Positions 37,801 to 48,276 of a DNA stretch of 64,000 nt are shown piece by piece. The translations under genes and the position numbers were made by a program. Numbering within the stretch: the first letter of the stretch is position 1; each line of letters starts with the position of its first letter. This DNA comes from Weeksellaceae bacterium (GTDB lineage Bacteria; Bacteroidota; Bacteroidia; Flavobacteriales; Weeksellaceae): NCBI GenBank assembly GCA_019459455.1, contig JAIBEX010000019.1, positions 1 through 64,000 of the forward strand, given 5' to 3'. Under the pieces are notes generated by a model. The model was given only the letters and a program-made list of their open reading frames with translations. It was not told the origin of the DNA and searched no databases.

Positions 37801-38708
37801 TGCTTACTTCCGTTGAGGAATATGTGAACATCAGTGGTGCAAACTGGACCGTGGATGAGGAGAAAAACGATTTGGTGAAGCAGTTGATTCACAACTACAA
37901 AATCAAATACAACGACATCGCGGGTATCAAGAACCGTGAGAAGTTTGCAGTCTCCATCGGGGATGAACTTCCTGCAGGTATCATGAAGCTGGCTAAAGTC
38001 TATATCGCCAAGAAACGTAAACTGAACGTTGGTGATAAGATGGCGGGACGTCACGGTAACAAGGGTATTGTTTCCAGAATCGTAAGAGAGGAGGATATGC
38101 CGTTCCTGGAAGACGGAACGCCGGTAGACATCGTACTGAACCCACTTGGGGTACCTTCCCGTATGAACATCGGTCAGATCTACGAAACTGTTCTTGGTTG
38201 GGCAGGTCAGAAATTGGGTCTGAAATTCGCGACGCCAATCTTCGACGGTGCTACATTGGATCAGATCTCCGAATACACGGATCAGGCAGGCCTTCCTAAA
38301 TACGGTAGTACCTACCTTTATGATGGCGGAACCGGCGAAAGGTTCTCTCAACCTGCAACCGTTGGTATTATTTATATGCTGAAACTGGGTCACATGGTTG
38401 ATGACAAGATGCACGCACGTTCCATCGGACCTTATTCACTTATTACGCAGCAGCCATTAGGTGGTAAAGCGCAGTTTGGTGGACAGAGGTTTGGAGAAAT
38501 GGAAGTTTGGGCACTTGAAGCATTCGGTGCATCCAATATCCTGAGGGAAATCCTGACTGTGAAGTCGGATGACGTGATCGGTAGAGCGAAAACCTATGAA
38601 GCAATCGCGAAAGGTGAAGCCATGCCGGAACCTGGAATACCTGAATCGTTCAATGTACTGTTACATGAACTGCAGGGTCTTGGTCTGGATGTAAGACTAG
38701 AAGAGTAG
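34872..38708 (+). CDS. rpoB: RNA polymerase beta subunit
   Basis: The 1278-residue subunit forms one side of the polymerase active cleft and is the rifampicin target. The rifampicin region reads [25 protein letters not shown], with the usual sensitive-type residues. Later motifs include [22 protein letters not shown] and [21 protein letters not shown] near the end. A lineage insertion of about 90 residues around residues 910-1000 is lysine- and glutamate-rich ([17 protein letters not shown]). rpoC begins 87 bp downstream. Confidence 0.99.
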   Translation: MSKSKATKSSAELTAKERINFSTAKGRVLAPDFLDVQIASFRDFFQLDTLPEARVSEGLYKTFQENFPITDSRNQFVLEFLDYLVDSPRYSINECVERGLTYSVPLKARLKLYCTDPEHEDFQTVIQDVYLGPVPYMTPSGSFIINGAERVIVTQLHRSPGVFFGQTYHANGTKLYYSRIIPFKGSWMEFTTDINNVMYAYIDRKKKLPLTTLLRAIGFESDKDILQIFDLAEEVKVSKAALKKVEGRTLAARVLNTWFEDFVDEDTGEVVSIERNEIILDRETVLEKEHIDMILDAGVKSILIHKENSNEFSIIQNTLQKDPTNSEKEAVEYIYRQLRNADPPDEETARGIIEKLFFSEQRYSLGEVGRYRLNKKLGLNIPESTEVLTKEDIIAIVRHLIELVNSKAEVDDIDHLSNRRIKTVGEQLAGQFGVGLSRIARTIRERMNVRDNEIFTPIDLVNAKTLTSVINSFFGTNQLSQFMDQTNPLSEITHKRRLSALGPGGLSRERAGFEVRDVHHTHYGRICPIETPEGPNIGLISSLGIYAKINNLGFIETPYRKVENGRVNLKSEPIYLNAEDEEYKVIAQANVELNDEGVFVTDRIIARLDGDYPVVEPGQVDLIDVAPNQISGISASLIPFLEHDDANRALMGSNMMRQAVPLLKPEAPVVGTGLEKQVAKDSRILINAEGNGVVEYVDADKIVINYERSEDEDIVSFESATKTYKLTKFRKTNQSTTITLRPNVRVGDKVEKGQVLCDGYATENGELALGRNLTVAFMPWKGYNFEDAIVINEKIVREDWFTSIHVDEYSLEVRDTKLGMEELTADIPNVSEEATKDLDENGMIRIGAEVKPGDIMIGKITPKGESDPTPEEKLLRAIFGDKAGDVKDASLKADSSLRGVVINKKLFSRNIKDKKKRAEEKLKLEEIENSYKAKFDELRNTLIEKLGSLVNGKTSQGVNNDLEEEVIGKGVKFTQKLLTSVEEYVNISGANWTVDEEKNDLVKQLIHNYKIKYNDIAGIKNREKFAVSIGDELPAGIMKLAKVYIAKKRKLNVGDKMAGRHGNKGIVSRIVREEDMPFLEDGTPVDIVLNPLGVPSRMNIGQIYETVLGWAGQKLGLKFATPIFDGATLDQISEYTDQAGLPKYGSTYLYDGGTGERFSQPATVGIIYMLKLGHMVDDKMHARSIGPYSLITQQPLGGKAQFGGQRFGEMEVWALEAFGASNILREILTVKSDDVIGRAKTYEAIAKGEAMPEPGIPESFNVLLHELQGLGLDVRLEE

Positions 38709-38795
38709 ACAAGAGACTTACAGACAAGAGACATATTTTATCATTAAAAGTCTCTACTCTCAAAACTCTTAATCTTTAAATCTAAACAAAAAACA
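38709..38795 (+). repeat. rpoB-rpoC linker with bulged stem-loop and shared repeat
   Basis: AGAGTAGA and GACTT at the rpoB end (38702-38719) can pair with AAGTCTCTACTCT (about 38748-38760), leaving a five-base bulge. AAAGTCTCTACTCTC (38747-38761) is the exact reverse complement of 26028-26042 in the groES-groEL linker. Short direct repeats (AGACAAGAGAC) also occur. Confidence 0.6.
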
Positions 38796-41700
38796 ATGTC
38801 AAATAAAAATAAATCAAGTAGGTTTACTAAAATCACCATCGGTCTGGCTTCACCGGAATCTATCCTTCAGGAATCAAGGGGAGAGATTCTGAAGCCTGAA
38901 ACCATCAACTACAGAACGCACAAGCCTGAGAGGGACGGACTGTTCTGCGAGAAAATATTCGGTCCTGTAAAGGATTACGAATGTGCTTGTGGAAAATACA
39001 AAAGAATCCGCTACAAGGGAATCGTGTGCGACCGTTGTGGGGTTGAAGTGACCGAGAAAAAAGTACGTAGGGAGAGAATCGGACATATCAATCTGGTAGT
39101 TCCAATCGCTCACATCTGGTACTTCCGTTCCTTACCCAACAAAATAGGTTATCTGTTGGGAATGCCTTCCAAAAAACTGGATATGATCATCTACTACGAA
39201 AGGTATGTGGTAATCCAGCAGGGGATAGCAAAGAAAGCTGACGGTTCAGATTTCGACCATATGGAATTCCTCACAGAAGAGGAATACCTGGATGTCTTGG
39301 AAACACTTCCTGCAGAAAACCAGTATCTGGACGACGCAGACCCTAATAAATTCCTTGCGAAAATGGGTGCCGAAGCAGTTGAGGAACTTCTTAGAAGAAT
39401 CAAACTCGATGAACTTTCTTTCGACTTAAGGCACAAAGCCCACAACGAAGGGTCAAAGCAGAGAAGAACCGAAGCTTTGAAACGTCTTAATGTTGTGGAG
39501 GCACTTAGAGGTGCAAACACAAGGATGATTAACCGTCCGGAATGGATGGTCATGAGGGTCCTTCCCGTTATACCGCCGGAACTGAGACCATTGGTCCCTT
39601 TGGATGGGGGTAGATTTGCAACTTCCGATTTAAATGACCTTTACAGAAGGGTAATTATCCGTAACAACCGTCTGAAGAGACTTTTGGAAATCAAAGCTCC
39701 GGAAGTAATCCTAAGAAATGAAAAGAGAATGCTGCAGGAATCTGTAGATTCATTATTCGATAACACCAGAAAATCATCTGCCGTTAAATCGGAATCCAAC
39801 AGACCGCTGAAGTCACTATCTGATTCACTGAAAGGTAAGCAGGGACGTTTCCGTCAGAACTTATTGGGTAAAAGGGTGGATTATTCTGCGCGTTCCGTAA
39901 TTGTCGTAGGACCTAACCTGAAACTTCATGAGTGCGGAATCCCTAAAGATATGGCTGCTGAGCTTTACAAACCGTTTATTATCAGGAAACTGATTGAAAG
40001 AGGAATTGTAAAGACTGTGAAGTCTGCAAAAAGAATCATCGACAGAAAAGAACCTGTAGTTTATGATATCCTGGAAAATGTGATGAAAGGTCACCCGGTT
40101 CTTCTGAACAGGGCCCCTACCCTTCACCGTTTGGGAATCCAGGCATTCCAGCCTAAGATGATCGAAGGAAAGGCAATACAACTTCACCCATTGGTGACCA
40201 CTGCATTTAATGCGGATTTTGATGGTGACCAGATGGCAGTTCACTTACCGTTAGGTCCGGAAGCAATTCTGGAAGCTCAGCTTTTGATGTTGGGATCCCA
40301 GAATATTCTGAACCCGGCAAACGGTTCTCCTATTACTGTTCCTTCGCAGGATATGGTTCTGGGTCTGTATTTCATGACCAAAGAAGCACACTCCACCGAT
40401 GAAGTTAAGGTACAGGGCGAAGGTTTGGCCTTTTATTCTCCGGAAGAAGTGGAAATCGCTTATTCCGAAGGACAGGTTTCACTGAATGCAAAAGTGAGAT
40501 GCCGCCTTCCGGTTAAACAAGACGGGGAGATGGTAACCAAGCTAATGGATACCACGGTTGGTAGAATTTTGTTCAACCAAATCGTTCCGAAGGAATCAGG
40601 ATTCATCAATGAACTTCTGACCAAGAAATCACTGAGAAACGTCATCGGCCGTATTTTAGCCGATACCGATTTCCCAACTACGGTACGCTTCCTGGATGAC
40701 ATGAAGGATCTGGGTTACGAAAATGCCTTCAAAGGGGGTCTTTCCTTCAGCCTTGGAGACATCGTGATTCCGGAAGAAAAGAAAACCATGGTTGCACAGG
40801 CCGTTGAGAATGTAGATGAGATTAAGGCCAACTATAACATGGGTCTTATTACGGATACAGAACGTTATAACCAGGTGATTGACGTTTGGACCAACACCAA
40901 CGCAGGACTTACAGAAATGATCATGAGCAGGATGAAAACCGACCAGGGTGGGTTCAATTCCGTATATATGATGCTTGATTCCGGTGCAAGGGGTTCCAAA
41001 GAACAGATCCGTCAGCTCTCCGGAATGAGAGGTTTGATGGCAAAACCACAGAAAGCAGGTTCCACCGGCGCTGAGATTATTGAAAACCCGATTGTAGCGA
41101 ACTTTAAAGAAGGCCTCTCCATTCTGGAATACTTTATCTCTACCCACGGTGCACGTAAAGGTCTTGCAGATACCGCCCTTAAGACGGCAGATGCAGGTTA
41201 CCTGACCAGAAGACTTGTGGATGTTGCGCAGGATGTAATCATCACGCAGGACGACTGTGGTACTTTAAGAGGAACAGAAGTTTCTCCGCTGAAGAAAAAC
41301 GACGAAATTGTAGAAAGACTTTCCGAAAGAATTCTGGGAAGGGTTTCTCTGCACGACGTATATCATCCGGAAACAGACGAACTGCTGATCAAGGCCGATG
41401 TAATCATCAATGAAGCATACGCCAAGAAAGTAGAGGAAGCCGGTATTGAAACTGTAGAAGTACGTTCTCCGCTCACGTGTGAAACCAAGAAAGGAATCTG
41501 TGCGAAATGTTACGGACGTAACCTTGCCACAGGTAAACCAATCCACATGGGTGAAGCCGTGGGGGTTATTGGAGCACAGTCCATCGGTGAACCGGGAACC
41601 CAGCTTACCCTAAGAACCTTCCACCAGGGGGGTACAGCAGGTAACGTTTCCGAAAATCCTTCCATCGTAGCCAGAAGAGACGGTATCGTTGAAATGGATG

Positions 41701-43061
41701 AGGTGAGAACAGTAACTTCAGAAAATGAAGAAGGCAAAAAAGCGGAAATCCTTGTATCACGTTCAACTGAATTCCGTTTGGTTGCAGACAATGAAGCAAG
41801 AACACCGTTAATGGTAGCCAACGTTCCTTATGGTTCTGAATTACTGGTTAAACCTGGAGATAAGGTGAAGAAAGGAGATACCATTGCGAAATGGGATCCA
41901 TATAATGCCGTAATCATTGCAGAATCTGCCGGTAAGGTCGAATACGAAGACATCATCCAGGGTATATCCTTCCAACTGGAAATTGATGAGCAGACTGGTT
42001 TCGAGGAGAAAGTAATCTCCGAATCCAGAAACAAGAAAGCGGTTCCGACCCTCAAGGTTGTTGATCCAAAAGGCGTGGAACAGCGAGCATATAACCTGCC
42101 TGTGGGTGCCCACTTAATGGTGAACGACGGTGAAAAGATTAAGGCCGGTAAGGTTATGATCAAGATCCCGAGAAAATCTGCAAAAGCAGGGGATATTACC
42201 GGAGGTCTTCCAAGGGTAACGGAACTGTTTGAAGCGAGAAATCCTTCAAACCCGGCTGTCGTTACGGAAATCGACGGTGTTGTATCTTACGGAAAAATCA
42301 AGAGAGGTAACCGTGAATTGATCGTGGAAGCCAAAACCGGAGAAAGAAAAATCTATTTGGTTAAACTTTCCAACCAGATCCTTGTACAGGAAAATGACTT
42401 TGTAACTGCAGGGTCACCATTGTCCGACGGTTCTGTAACACCGGATGACATCCTTAAGATCAAAGGACCGACAGCGGTTCAGGAGTATCTTGTGAATGAA
42501 ATCCAGGAGGTTTACCGTCTTCAGGGGGTAAAAATTGACGATAAGCATTTCGAAATTATTGTTCGTCAGATGATGACAAAAGTAGAAATCGTGGACGGAG
42601 GTGATACCCAGTTCCTTGAAGGAGCGCTGGAGCATAAGTTCGATTTCCTGGAAGAAAACAACAGGGTATTTGGACTTAAAGTAGTAATGGAGGCCGGAGA
42701 ATCGAAAGAATTCAAGCCGGGACAAATGATTACTGCCAGGGAGCTCAGAGATGAGAACTCCAAACTGAAGCGTGAAGATCAGGCGTTAGTCGAAGTCCGC
42801 GAAGCACTTCCTGCAACCGCAACACCGGTTCTTCAGGGAATCACAAGAGCGGCACTTCAAACCAAGTCCTTCATGTCGGCAGCATCGTTCCAGGAAACTA
42901 CAAAAGTTCTGAACGAAGCAGCGGTATCCGGTAAAGTGGATTACCTGACCGGTCTGAAAGAAAACGTAATTGTAGGACACAGAATCCCTGCAGGTACCGG
43001 ACTGAAAGACTATCAGAACGTAATCGTAGGTTCCAAAAAGGAATTCGAAGACATCAACTAA
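38796..43061 (+). CDS. rpoC: RNA polymerase beta' subunit
   Basis: The 1421-residue subunit carries the catalytic magnesium site [14 protein letters not shown]. The N-terminal zinc site is [19 protein letters not shown] and the second zinc site [14 protein letters not shown]. The bridge and trigger region includes [23 protein letters not shown], and the C-terminus has the usual [15 protein letters not shown] region. Length is normal for Bacteroidota. DUF3467 follows. Confidence 0.99.
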   Translation: MSNKNKSSRFTKITIGLASPESILQESRGEILKPETINYRTHKPERDGLFCEKIFGPVKDYECACGKYKRIRYKGIVCDRCGVEVTEKKVRRERIGHINLVVPIAHIWYFRSLPNKIGYLLGMPSKKLDMIIYYERYVVIQQGIAKKADGSDFDHMEFLTEEEYLDVLETLPAENQYLDDADPNKFLAKMGAEAVEELLRRIKLDELSFDLRHKAHNEGSKQRRTEALKRLNVVEALRGANTRMINRPEWMVMRVLPVIPPELRPLVPLDGGRFATSDLNDLYRRVIIRNNRLKRLLEIKAPEVILRNEKRMLQESVDSLFDNTRKSSAVKSESNRPLKSLSDSLKGKQGRFRQNLLGKRVDYSARSVIVVGPNLKLHECGIPKDMAAELYKPFIIRKLIERGIVKTVKSAKRIIDRKEPVVYDILENVMKGHPVLLNRAPTLHRLGIQAFQPKMIEGKAIQLHPLVTTAFNADFDGDQMAVHLPLGPEAILEAQLLMLGSQNILNPANGSPITVPSQDMVLGLYFMTKEAHSTDEVKVQGEGLAFYSPEEVEIAYSEGQVSLNAKVRCRLPVKQDGEMVTKLMDTTVGRILFNQIVPKESGFINELLTKKSLRNVIGRILADTDFPTTVRFLDDMKDLGYENAFKGGLSFSLGDIVIPEEKKTMVAQAVENVDEIKANYNMGLITDTERYNQVIDVWTNTNAGLTEMIMSRMKTDQGGFNSVYMMLDSGARGSKEQIRQLSGMRGLMAKPQKAGSTGAEIIENPIVANFKEGLSILEYFISTHGARKGLADTALKTADAGYLTRRLVDVAQDVIITQDDCGTLRGTEVSPLKKNDEIVERLSERILGRVSLHDVYHPETDELLIKADVIINEAYAKKVEEAGIETVEVRSPLTCETKKGICAKCYGRNLATGKPIHMGEAVGVIGAQSIGEPGTQLTLRTFHQGGTAGNVSENPSIVARRDGIVEMDEVRTVTSENEEGKKAEILVSRSTEFRLVADNEARTPLMVANVPYGSELLVKPGDKVKKGDTIAKWDPYNAVIIAESAGKVEYEDIIQGISFQLEIDEQTGFEEKVISESRNKKAVPTLKVVDPKGVEQRAYNLPVGAHLMVNDGEKIKAGKVMIKIPRKSAKAGDITGGLPRVTELFEARNPSNPAVVTEIDGVVSYGKIKRGNRELIVEAKTGERKIYLVKLSNQILVQENDFVTAGSPLSDGSVTPDDILKIKGPTAVQEYLVNEIQEVYRLQGVKIDDKHFEIIVRQMMTKVEIVDGGDTQFLEGALEHKFDFLEENNRVFGLKVVMEAGESKEFKPGQMITARELRDENSKLKREDQALVEVREALPATATPVLQGITRAALQTKSFMSAASFQETTKVLNEAAVSGKVDYLTGLKENVIVGHRIPAGTGLKDYQNVIVGSKKEFEDIN

Positions 43062-43155
43062 ATGATTATAGATTTTAGATTATGAATTTTAAATTGAATT
43101 CATAGTCTAAAATCATTTAAAATCTAAAATTTATAATTTAAAATATTCAAAAAAA
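43062..43155 (+). repeat. Long hairpin between rpoC and the DUF3467 gene
   Basis: GATTTTAGATTATGAATT (43071-43088) pairs with AATTCATAGTCTAAAATC (43097-43114) at 17 of 18 positions around an 8-base loop. The arms are almost entirely A and T. AAAATCTAAAAT repeats further downstream resemble the end of the groES-groEL linker. Confidence 0.65.
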
Positions 43156-43473
43156 ATGGACAACAATCAGAACCAAAACCAAAATCAGGATCCAAACAAC
43201 ATTAACATTCAACTGAACGAAATGGTAGCACAAGGTGTTTACTGTAACCTTGCGCTTGTAAACCACTCCCCTTCAGAATTCGTTTTGGATTTCATCCAGC
43301 TTATGCCGGGTGTACAGCAGGCGAACGTAAGATCACGAGTGATTCTTGCTCCGCTTCATGCAAAAAGAGTACTTACAGCACTTCAGCAGAACATCGCCAA
43401 CTACGAGCAGCAGTACGGCGAAATCAAGGAAATTGAGCCTTTCGTAATCGGACAGAACAACGTTCAGGCGTAA
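43156..43473 (+). CDS. DUF3467 family protein
   Basis: The 105-residue cytoplasmic protein begins with an asparagine/glutamine-rich tail (NQNQNQNQDPNN) and continues with the DUF3467 core (GVYCNLALVNHSPSEFVLDF, then RVILAPLHAKRVLTALQQNI). The family is conserved after rpoC in Bacteroidota, which suggests a link to transcription, but its function is not established. It is followed by a strong terminator that ends the rpoBC transcript. Confidence 0.9.
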   Translation: MDNNQNQNQNQDPNNINIQLNEMVAQGVYCNLALVNHSPSEFVLDFIQLMPGVQQANVRSRVILAPLHAKRVLTALQQNIANYEQQYGEIKEIEPFVIGQNNVQA

Positions 43474-43498
43474 TTCCGAATCCTTTACAATACATTAG

Positions 43499-43531
43499 AT
43501 CCCGGTTCATTCGTTTGAGCCGGGATTTTTT
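43499..43531 (+). terminator. Terminator of the rpoBC-DUF3467 operon
   Basis: ATCCCGGTTCA pairs with TGAGCCGGGAT (one wobble pair) and six T follow. Confidence 0.9.
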
Positions 43532-43626
43532 ATGAATTTTACCGGACGGTTCAATTTGCCATTTTAACCAAATCTTAATATCAACACCCAATAAAAGGCC
43601 TTATTTTTACGCCTTACGTATAACCG

Positions 43627-44892
43627 ATGAGAAAAACTGTTTCCGCACTGCTGGTCTTCCTCCATATTTTCATTTCCTCACAGACAGATACTACTCAAGT
43701 CGTATCCCGTGAGCGGGAGAACTCCCCGGAAGCCATTAAAAAACCTTATGTCATCCTGATCTCTGCTGATGGATTCCGACACGATTACGCCAAAAAATAC
43801 CATGCAAAAAACATCCTGGCTCTGGCTGAAAAAGGGGTTTCTGCAAAAGCCATGATTCCGAGTTATCCTTCGGTTACGGGTCCGAACCACTTTGCCATGA
43901 TTACCGGAATGTATCCGTCTCACAATGGTTTTGTGGATAATTATTTCTATGATAAAAAACGCGATACGTATTTAGGAATGAGCACGCTGAATCAGATTTC
44001 CGCCGGAACCCTGCTCGGCGGCATCCCGCTCTGGAGTCTGGCTGAACAGCAGGGAACCCTTGCGGCGTCTTTGTTCTGGGTTGCCTCCGACAGTGATGCA
44101 GGCGGGACGCGGCCAACCTATTACTATAATTACCACGAGAAATTTACGGCCAATGAAAAAATAAACATCGTTCTGGATTGGCTGAGGCTCCCTGAAGAAA
44201 AAAGGCCGCATTTTATCTCTTTCTATTTTCCTGAAGTAGATAAGAACGGTCATTTATTCGGAACCGAATCACCTCAAACCCGAGAGGCGGTAAAGTTTGT
44301 TGATGAGGCGGTTGGCCAGCTGATTTCGGAAGTAAACAGACTTAAACTTCCCAACGTAAATTTCATCTTCGTTTCGGATCATGGGATGAAGGATGTCGAC
44401 CTGGAAAATCCCCTCGCCATTCCGGAAATGCTGAAGGATAAGAACCGGTTTATCTATGTAAACGCGCAGACGCTGCTCCGCGTTACCGTAAAAAATGAGC
44501 AGGAAGTACAGCAGGTGTACCGTGAATTGAAACGCGGCAAAACTGAAGGTTATAAAGTTTACCTGACTGAAAATTTCCCGAAAAAACTCCATTACCGGAC
44601 TTCTGATGACCGGTTTGCCAGGATTGGACAAATCCTCCTTGTTCCCGATGCACCCAGGGTTTTTCTGGAGCCAACCTCTAAAAAGACGCCGGGTAAGCAC
44701 GGTTACAATCCTTACAAAGTTCCAGAGATGAAGGCAACTTTCGTGGCCTCAGGTCCCGCCTTCAAACAGAAAAAAAAGATTGGCGAATTTAGGAATGTGG
44801 ATATATACCCATTGGTAGCTGAAATCCTCGGATTGGAAATAACGGAATCCATTGACGGCACAAAAGCTACCGCAAAAAAAGTCCTGAAATAA
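43627..44892 (+). CDS. Exported nucleotide pyrophosphatase/phosphodiesterase (alkaline phosphatase superfamily)
   Basis: This 421-residue protein has a signal peptide (cleavage near FISSQ). It matches the type I phosphodiesterase/NPP family. The metal-binding and nucleophile motifs are ISADGFRHDY, YPSVTGPNHFAMITGMYPSHNG with the catalytic threonine, PEVDKNGHLFG, VSDHGM and GKHGYNP, so the two-zinc site looks complete. It probably hydrolyses nucleotide or phosphodiester substrates in the periplasm for phosphate or nucleoside recovery. It is a single gene with its own terminator. Confidence 0.92.
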   Translation: MRKTVSALLVFLHIFISSQTDTTQVVSRERENSPEAIKKPYVILISADGFRHDYAKKYHAKNILALAEKGVSAKAMIPSYPSVTGPNHFAMITGMYPSHNGFVDNYFYDKKRDTYLGMSTLNQISAGTLLGGIPLWSLAEQQGTLAASLFWVASDSDAGGTRPTYYYNYHEKFTANEKINIVLDWLRLPEEKRPHFISFYFPEVDKNGHLFGTESPQTREAVKFVDEAVGQLISEVNRLKLPNVNFIFVSDHGMKDVDLENPLAIPEMLKDKNRFIYVNAQTLLRVTVKNEQEVQQVYRELKRGKTEGYKVYLTENFPKKLHYRTSDDRFARIGQILLVPDAPRVFLEPTSKKTPGKHGYNPYKVPEMKATFVASGPAFKQKKKIGEFRNVDIYPLVAEILGLEITESIDGTKATAKKVLK

Positions 44893-44927
44893 AAAATCCG
44901 GTTGAAATTCTTCAGCCGGATTCTTTT
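44891..44927. terminator. Bidirectional terminator after the phosphodiesterase gene
   Basis: AATCCGGTTGAA pairs with TTCAGCCGGATT (one wobble pair), with A-rich sequence before and T-rich after. It lies between convergent genes. Confidence 0.85.
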
Positions 44928-44940
44928 AGATTGATGATGT

Positions 44941-46002
44941 TTATCTTTTAAGACTTGCCATATCGATCACGAAACGGTAGCGCACCTCACTTTTCAGCAT
45001 CCTTTCGTAGGCGGTGTTAATGTCCTGCATCTTTATCATTTCAATTTCCGGGAGGATGTTTTTCTCTCCGCAGAAATCAAGCATCTCCTGGGTTTCCTTA
45101 ATTCCGCCGATTACCGATCCGGCAACCGATCTCCGGCCCAGAATCATCGGAACAGTATGGAGCATGTCCTCCATTTTGCCCAGATAACCCACCAAAACAA
45201 GGGTTCCGCTGATGTTGAGTGTGGCAATATAAGGATTGAGGTCATGATCGTAAGGAACAGTATCGATAATCAGATCGAACTTTCCGGCTGCCTCTTTCAT
45301 CTCGTGTTCATACGTTGAAATCACCACCGCATCGGCGCCCAAGTCCAGCGCATCCTGAATCTTATCCGGGGTACGGGAAAACAGGGTTACATCGGCACCC
45401 ATGCCTTTTGCAAGTTTGATTGCCATGTGGCCAAGGCCGCCCAAGCCTACAACTGCCACTTTACTGCCTTCCTTCACATTCCAGTGTTTCAGCGGAGACC
45501 ATGTGGTCACACCGGCGCAGAGAAGTGGAGCAACCGCCTTCATATCCAGATTTTCAGGGATATGCAGAACAAAAGCCTCATCAACGATGACCTTTTCTGA
45601 ATACCCGCCATACGTGCGCTGAGTTTGGATAAAAGGGTCGCGGCTGTTGTAAGTTCCGGTGGAACCGTTTAAACAGTATTGTTCCAGGTCCTGCTTACAG
45701 CTTTCACATTCGCGGCAGGAATCTACCAAACAGCCGACACCTGCAAGATCGCCGACATTAAATTTAGTGACCTCCGATCCGATTTTGGTAATTCTTCCCA
45801 CAATTTCGTGGCCCGGAACTGCCGGATATACCGTTCCACCCCAGTCATTTCGTGCCGTGTGCAGGTCACTGTGGCACACCCCACAGTACAGGATGTCAAT
45901 TTCGATATCGGTTGGAGTGACCTCGCGGCGAAGTATGGTCATTTGCTCCAGATCCTTATCTTTTGCTTCGGTCCCAAAGGCTTTAACTTCTGTAGTATTC
46001 AT
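44941..46002 (-). CDS. Zinc-dependent NAD(P) alcohol dehydrogenase (cinnamyl/YahK-like)
   Basis: This 353-residue medium-chain dehydrogenase has the catalytic zinc ligands CGVCHSDLHTARNDWGG and GHEIVGRI, and the structural zinc segment with four cysteines (CRECESCKQDLEQYC). The Rossmann motif is GLGGLGHMAIKLAKG. The subgroup usually reduces aldehydes with NADPH. An exact minus-strand TAAATTTG box lies at 46034-46041. It is a single gene. Confidence 0.92.
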   Translation of the reverse strand: MNTTEVKAFGTEAKDKDLEQMTILRREVTPTDIEIDILYCGVCHSDLHTARNDWGGTVYPAVPGHEIVGRITKIGSEVTKFNVGDLAGVGCLVDSCRECESCKQDLEQYCLNGSTGTYNSRDPFIQTQRTYGGYSEKVIVDEAFVLHIPENLDMKAVAPLLCAGVTTWSPLKHWNVKEGSKVAVVGLGGLGHMAIKLAKGMGADVTLFSRTPDKIQDALDLGADAVVISTYEHEMKEAAGKFDLIIDTVPYDHDLNPYIATLNISGTLVLVGYLGKMEDMLHTVPMILGRRSVAGSVIGGIKETQEMLDFCGEKNILPEIEMIKMQDINTAYERMLKSEVRYRFVIDMASLKR

Positions 46003-46109
46003 TATTCTGATTTGATTTTAAAATTTTCCTGTTCAAATTTAGCGAAAGGAAAATCAGGGTTCTATTAATTATTTCTTAAAGTTTGAGAAAACATTCTGCT
46101 GAACATAGA

Positions 46110-46874
46110 TTACCATTTTTCAGTCAGGTATTTCCAGTAGCGTTTCGGGACATGCTGCACATGGAGTTTCATATTCTTCCTTTCGGTAATGTTGGTTTTA
46201 GTGAAGTAGCGCTGCCAGAGTTTCTGGTATTTCTTTTCTTCTTCATGATGAAGATCCTGAGGACTCCTCAGTGCATCAAACTGCTCCTGCTCGGGGTAAA
46301 AGAAGGTGGTGGACTTCAGGTCATACATGACCCCATATTCTCTTTTCAGATCATAAATCATCCATTTCTGGTCCGCATAACGGTCCTTAAAAAATTTAAA
46401 ACTGACCGGAAGCACATTGAAATCAGGTTCCACTTTAGCAAAGAACAAGCCGTCTTCTAGCTTCTCAAACCGTACAAAAGCATGCAGCCTGTGAATTTCC
46501 CGGGCCATGCTTTTGCAGATTTTTGCGATTTCCATGATGTCCGGATCAGCAAAATTCTGAAGGATATTTACCCTTGGTTTATTAATGGACTGTCGAACGG
46601 TCGACAGAATTAAATTTCCAGAGTCGGCCCTTTCAGAGAGATAAACAAGAAGTAACTGCTTCACACCGCCTTTTCCCAAATTTATTTCCAGTTTTCTGAT
46701 GACGCGGTCTGCTTTTGTTTCATCGGTGATGACCTGGTGAACCTCAGCAAAGAAATTTTCGCTGTGGTGATTCTGTAGGCTGACGATTTCGGAAGGGTCA
46801 AAACGGTATTCGAAAACCTCAAACACCGCTGTCATCAGGCCTTCAAAAGACCCGTCGTAAACCAAAGTTGTCAT
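46110..46874 (-). CDS. Partner protein of the radical-SAM DNA modification/repair pair (TIGR03915-like)
   Basis: The 254-residue protein matches the family that accompanies the radical SAM protein encoded just upstream. Features are TTLVYDGSFEGLMTAVFEVFE at the start (2-22) and, near the middle, MAREIHRLHAFVRFEKLEDGLFFAKVEPDFNV. The C-terminal region (WMIYDLKREYGVMYD) is the DUF4130-type part. In other genomes this family is sometimes fused to a uracil-DNA-glycosylase-like domain, which suggests a role in processing a modified base. The fusion partner is absent here. The start follows the radical SAM stop by 3 bp. Confidence 0.8.
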   Translation of the reverse strand: MTTLVYDGSFEGLMTAVFEVFEYRFDPSEIVSLQNHHSENFFAEVHQVITDETKADRVIRKLEINLGKGGVKQLLLVYLSERADSGNLILSTVRQSINKPRVNILQNFADPDIMEIAKICKSMAREIHRLHAFVRFEKLEDGLFFAKVEPDFNVLPVSFKFFKDRYADQKWMIYDLKREYGVMYDLKSTTFFYPEQEQFDALRSPQDLHHEEEKKYQKLWQRYFTKTNITERKNMKLHVQHVPKRYWKYLTEKW

Positions 46875-46877
46875 CAG

Positions 46878-48134
46878 TTAAAAGAGGGAAAGCTGGTGTG
46901 AAAAAGGATTCTGATATTTCGACTTCATTCCGGCGATAATGATGTTCCGGAAATTCTTTTCGTCAATTAATTTATTGAAAATATTGTTGTTTTCAAATTC
47001 AACGAAATATTTCGCCCGGTTAATGGCGACCCCCATCTTTTTCAGATGTTCCAGGGTGAGTTTCTGGAACCTGCGGGCCATCAGGATTTTACCGGTAGAT
47101 TTTGTGCCGATACCTGGAATGCGGAGGATCATCTCTTTGGAGGCAGAATTGATATTTACCGGAAACTGTTCGCGGTGTCGCAATGCCCAGGCCAGTTTAG
47201 GGTCGATTTCAAGGTCCAGGAAAGGATTGGTGGGTTCCAGGATCTCATGTGCTTCAAAACCGTAGAAGCGCATAAGCCAGTCGGCCTGATAAAGCCGGTT
47301 TTCCCTTTGCATCGGAACCTGCGAATGTATGGAGGGTAACCTAACGTCATCCATAACCGGAACATAGCCGGAATAATAGACGCGCTTCAGGTTAAAATTC
47401 TGATAGAAATGATCCGCGACCTTAATGATTTTTAAATCAGTTTCATTGGTCGCACCGACAATCATCTGCGTGGATTGCCCCGCCGGAGCAAACTTCGGTA
47501 CTTTCCTGAAAATTTTCTTTTCCTCTTTGTAAAGGATGAGTTCATTCTTCACGAAACTCATGGGTTTGATCATTTCGGAATGCGATTTATCCGGAGCTAA
47601 AAGCTTCAGTCCTTTTTCCGTTGGAATTTCAATATTGATGGAAAGGCGGTCAGCATAAAGTCCTGCCTCTTTCATAAGTTCGTCGCTCGCGCCTGGAATT
47701 GATTTCAAATGGATGTACCCGTTGAAATTATTTTCCAGCCGGAGTTTCTTGGCCACCCTTACCAGCCGTTCCATTGTCGTATCCGAATCCTTAAATATCC
47801 CTGAGCTTAAAAAGAGACCTTCAATATAGTTTCGGCGGTAGAAATTGATGGTCAAATCCACGACCTCTTCCACCGTAAAACCGGCACGTTTTACATCGTT
47901 GGTTTTTCGGGAAACACAGTAGGCGCAATCGTAAATGCAGTGGTTGGTCAGCAGGATTTTAAGCAGCGATACGCACCGTCCGTCCTCCGTATAGGTGTGG
48001 CAGATTCCGGAGGCATGACTGTTGCCCAGCCCCCCTTTATTCTTTCTGTTACCACCGCTGGAAGAGCAGGAAACATCGTACTTCGCAGCATCTGCAAGTA
48101 TTTCCAGCTTTTCCTGAATGCGGTCAAAATTCAT
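46878..48134 (-). CDS. Putative DNA modification/repair radical SAM protein (TIGR03916-like)
   Basis: This 418-residue protein has the radical SAM cluster motif C66-x3-C70-x2-C73 (in NHCIYDCAYC), GGN-type segments, and a C-terminal helix-hairpin-helix region (INSASKEMILRIPGIGTKSTGKILMA) that usually contacts DNA. The family is named for its link to DNA metabolism, but no reaction is established. It is co-transcribed with its partner gene, 3 bp downstream. A minus-strand TATTTTTG box lies at 48158-48165. Confidence 0.87.
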   Translation of the reverse strand: MNFDRIQEKLEILADAAKYDVSCSSSGGNRKNKGGLGNSHASGICHTYTEDGRCVSLLKILLTNHCIYDCAYCVSRKTNDVKRAGFTVEEVVDLTINFYRRNYIEGLFLSSGIFKDSDTTMERLVRVAKKLRLENNFNGYIHLKSIPGASDELMKEAGLYADRLSINIEIPTEKGLKLLAPDKSHSEMIKPMSFVKNELILYKEEKKIFRKVPKFAPAGQSTQMIVGATNETDLKIIKVADHFYQNFNLKRVYYSGYVPVMDDVRLPSIHSQVPMQRENRLYQADWLMRFYGFEAHEILEPTNPFLDLEIDPKLAWALRHREQFPVNINSASKEMILRIPGIGTKSTGKILMARRFQKLTLEHLKKMGVAINRAKYFVEFENNNIFNKLIDEKNFRNIIIAGMKSKYQNPFSHQLSLF

Positions 48135-48276
48135 ATTATTATGTTAAATTGAAAGAACAAAAATAGTAAATTTATCAACGTTATGTAAATATTTAGTAAA
48201 AAATTATACCAAAAGGCATGCGTGAATTTTTTTTAGTGAAATAAGGTAGATTCTGCCAAAAAAATTAACTTTTGAA

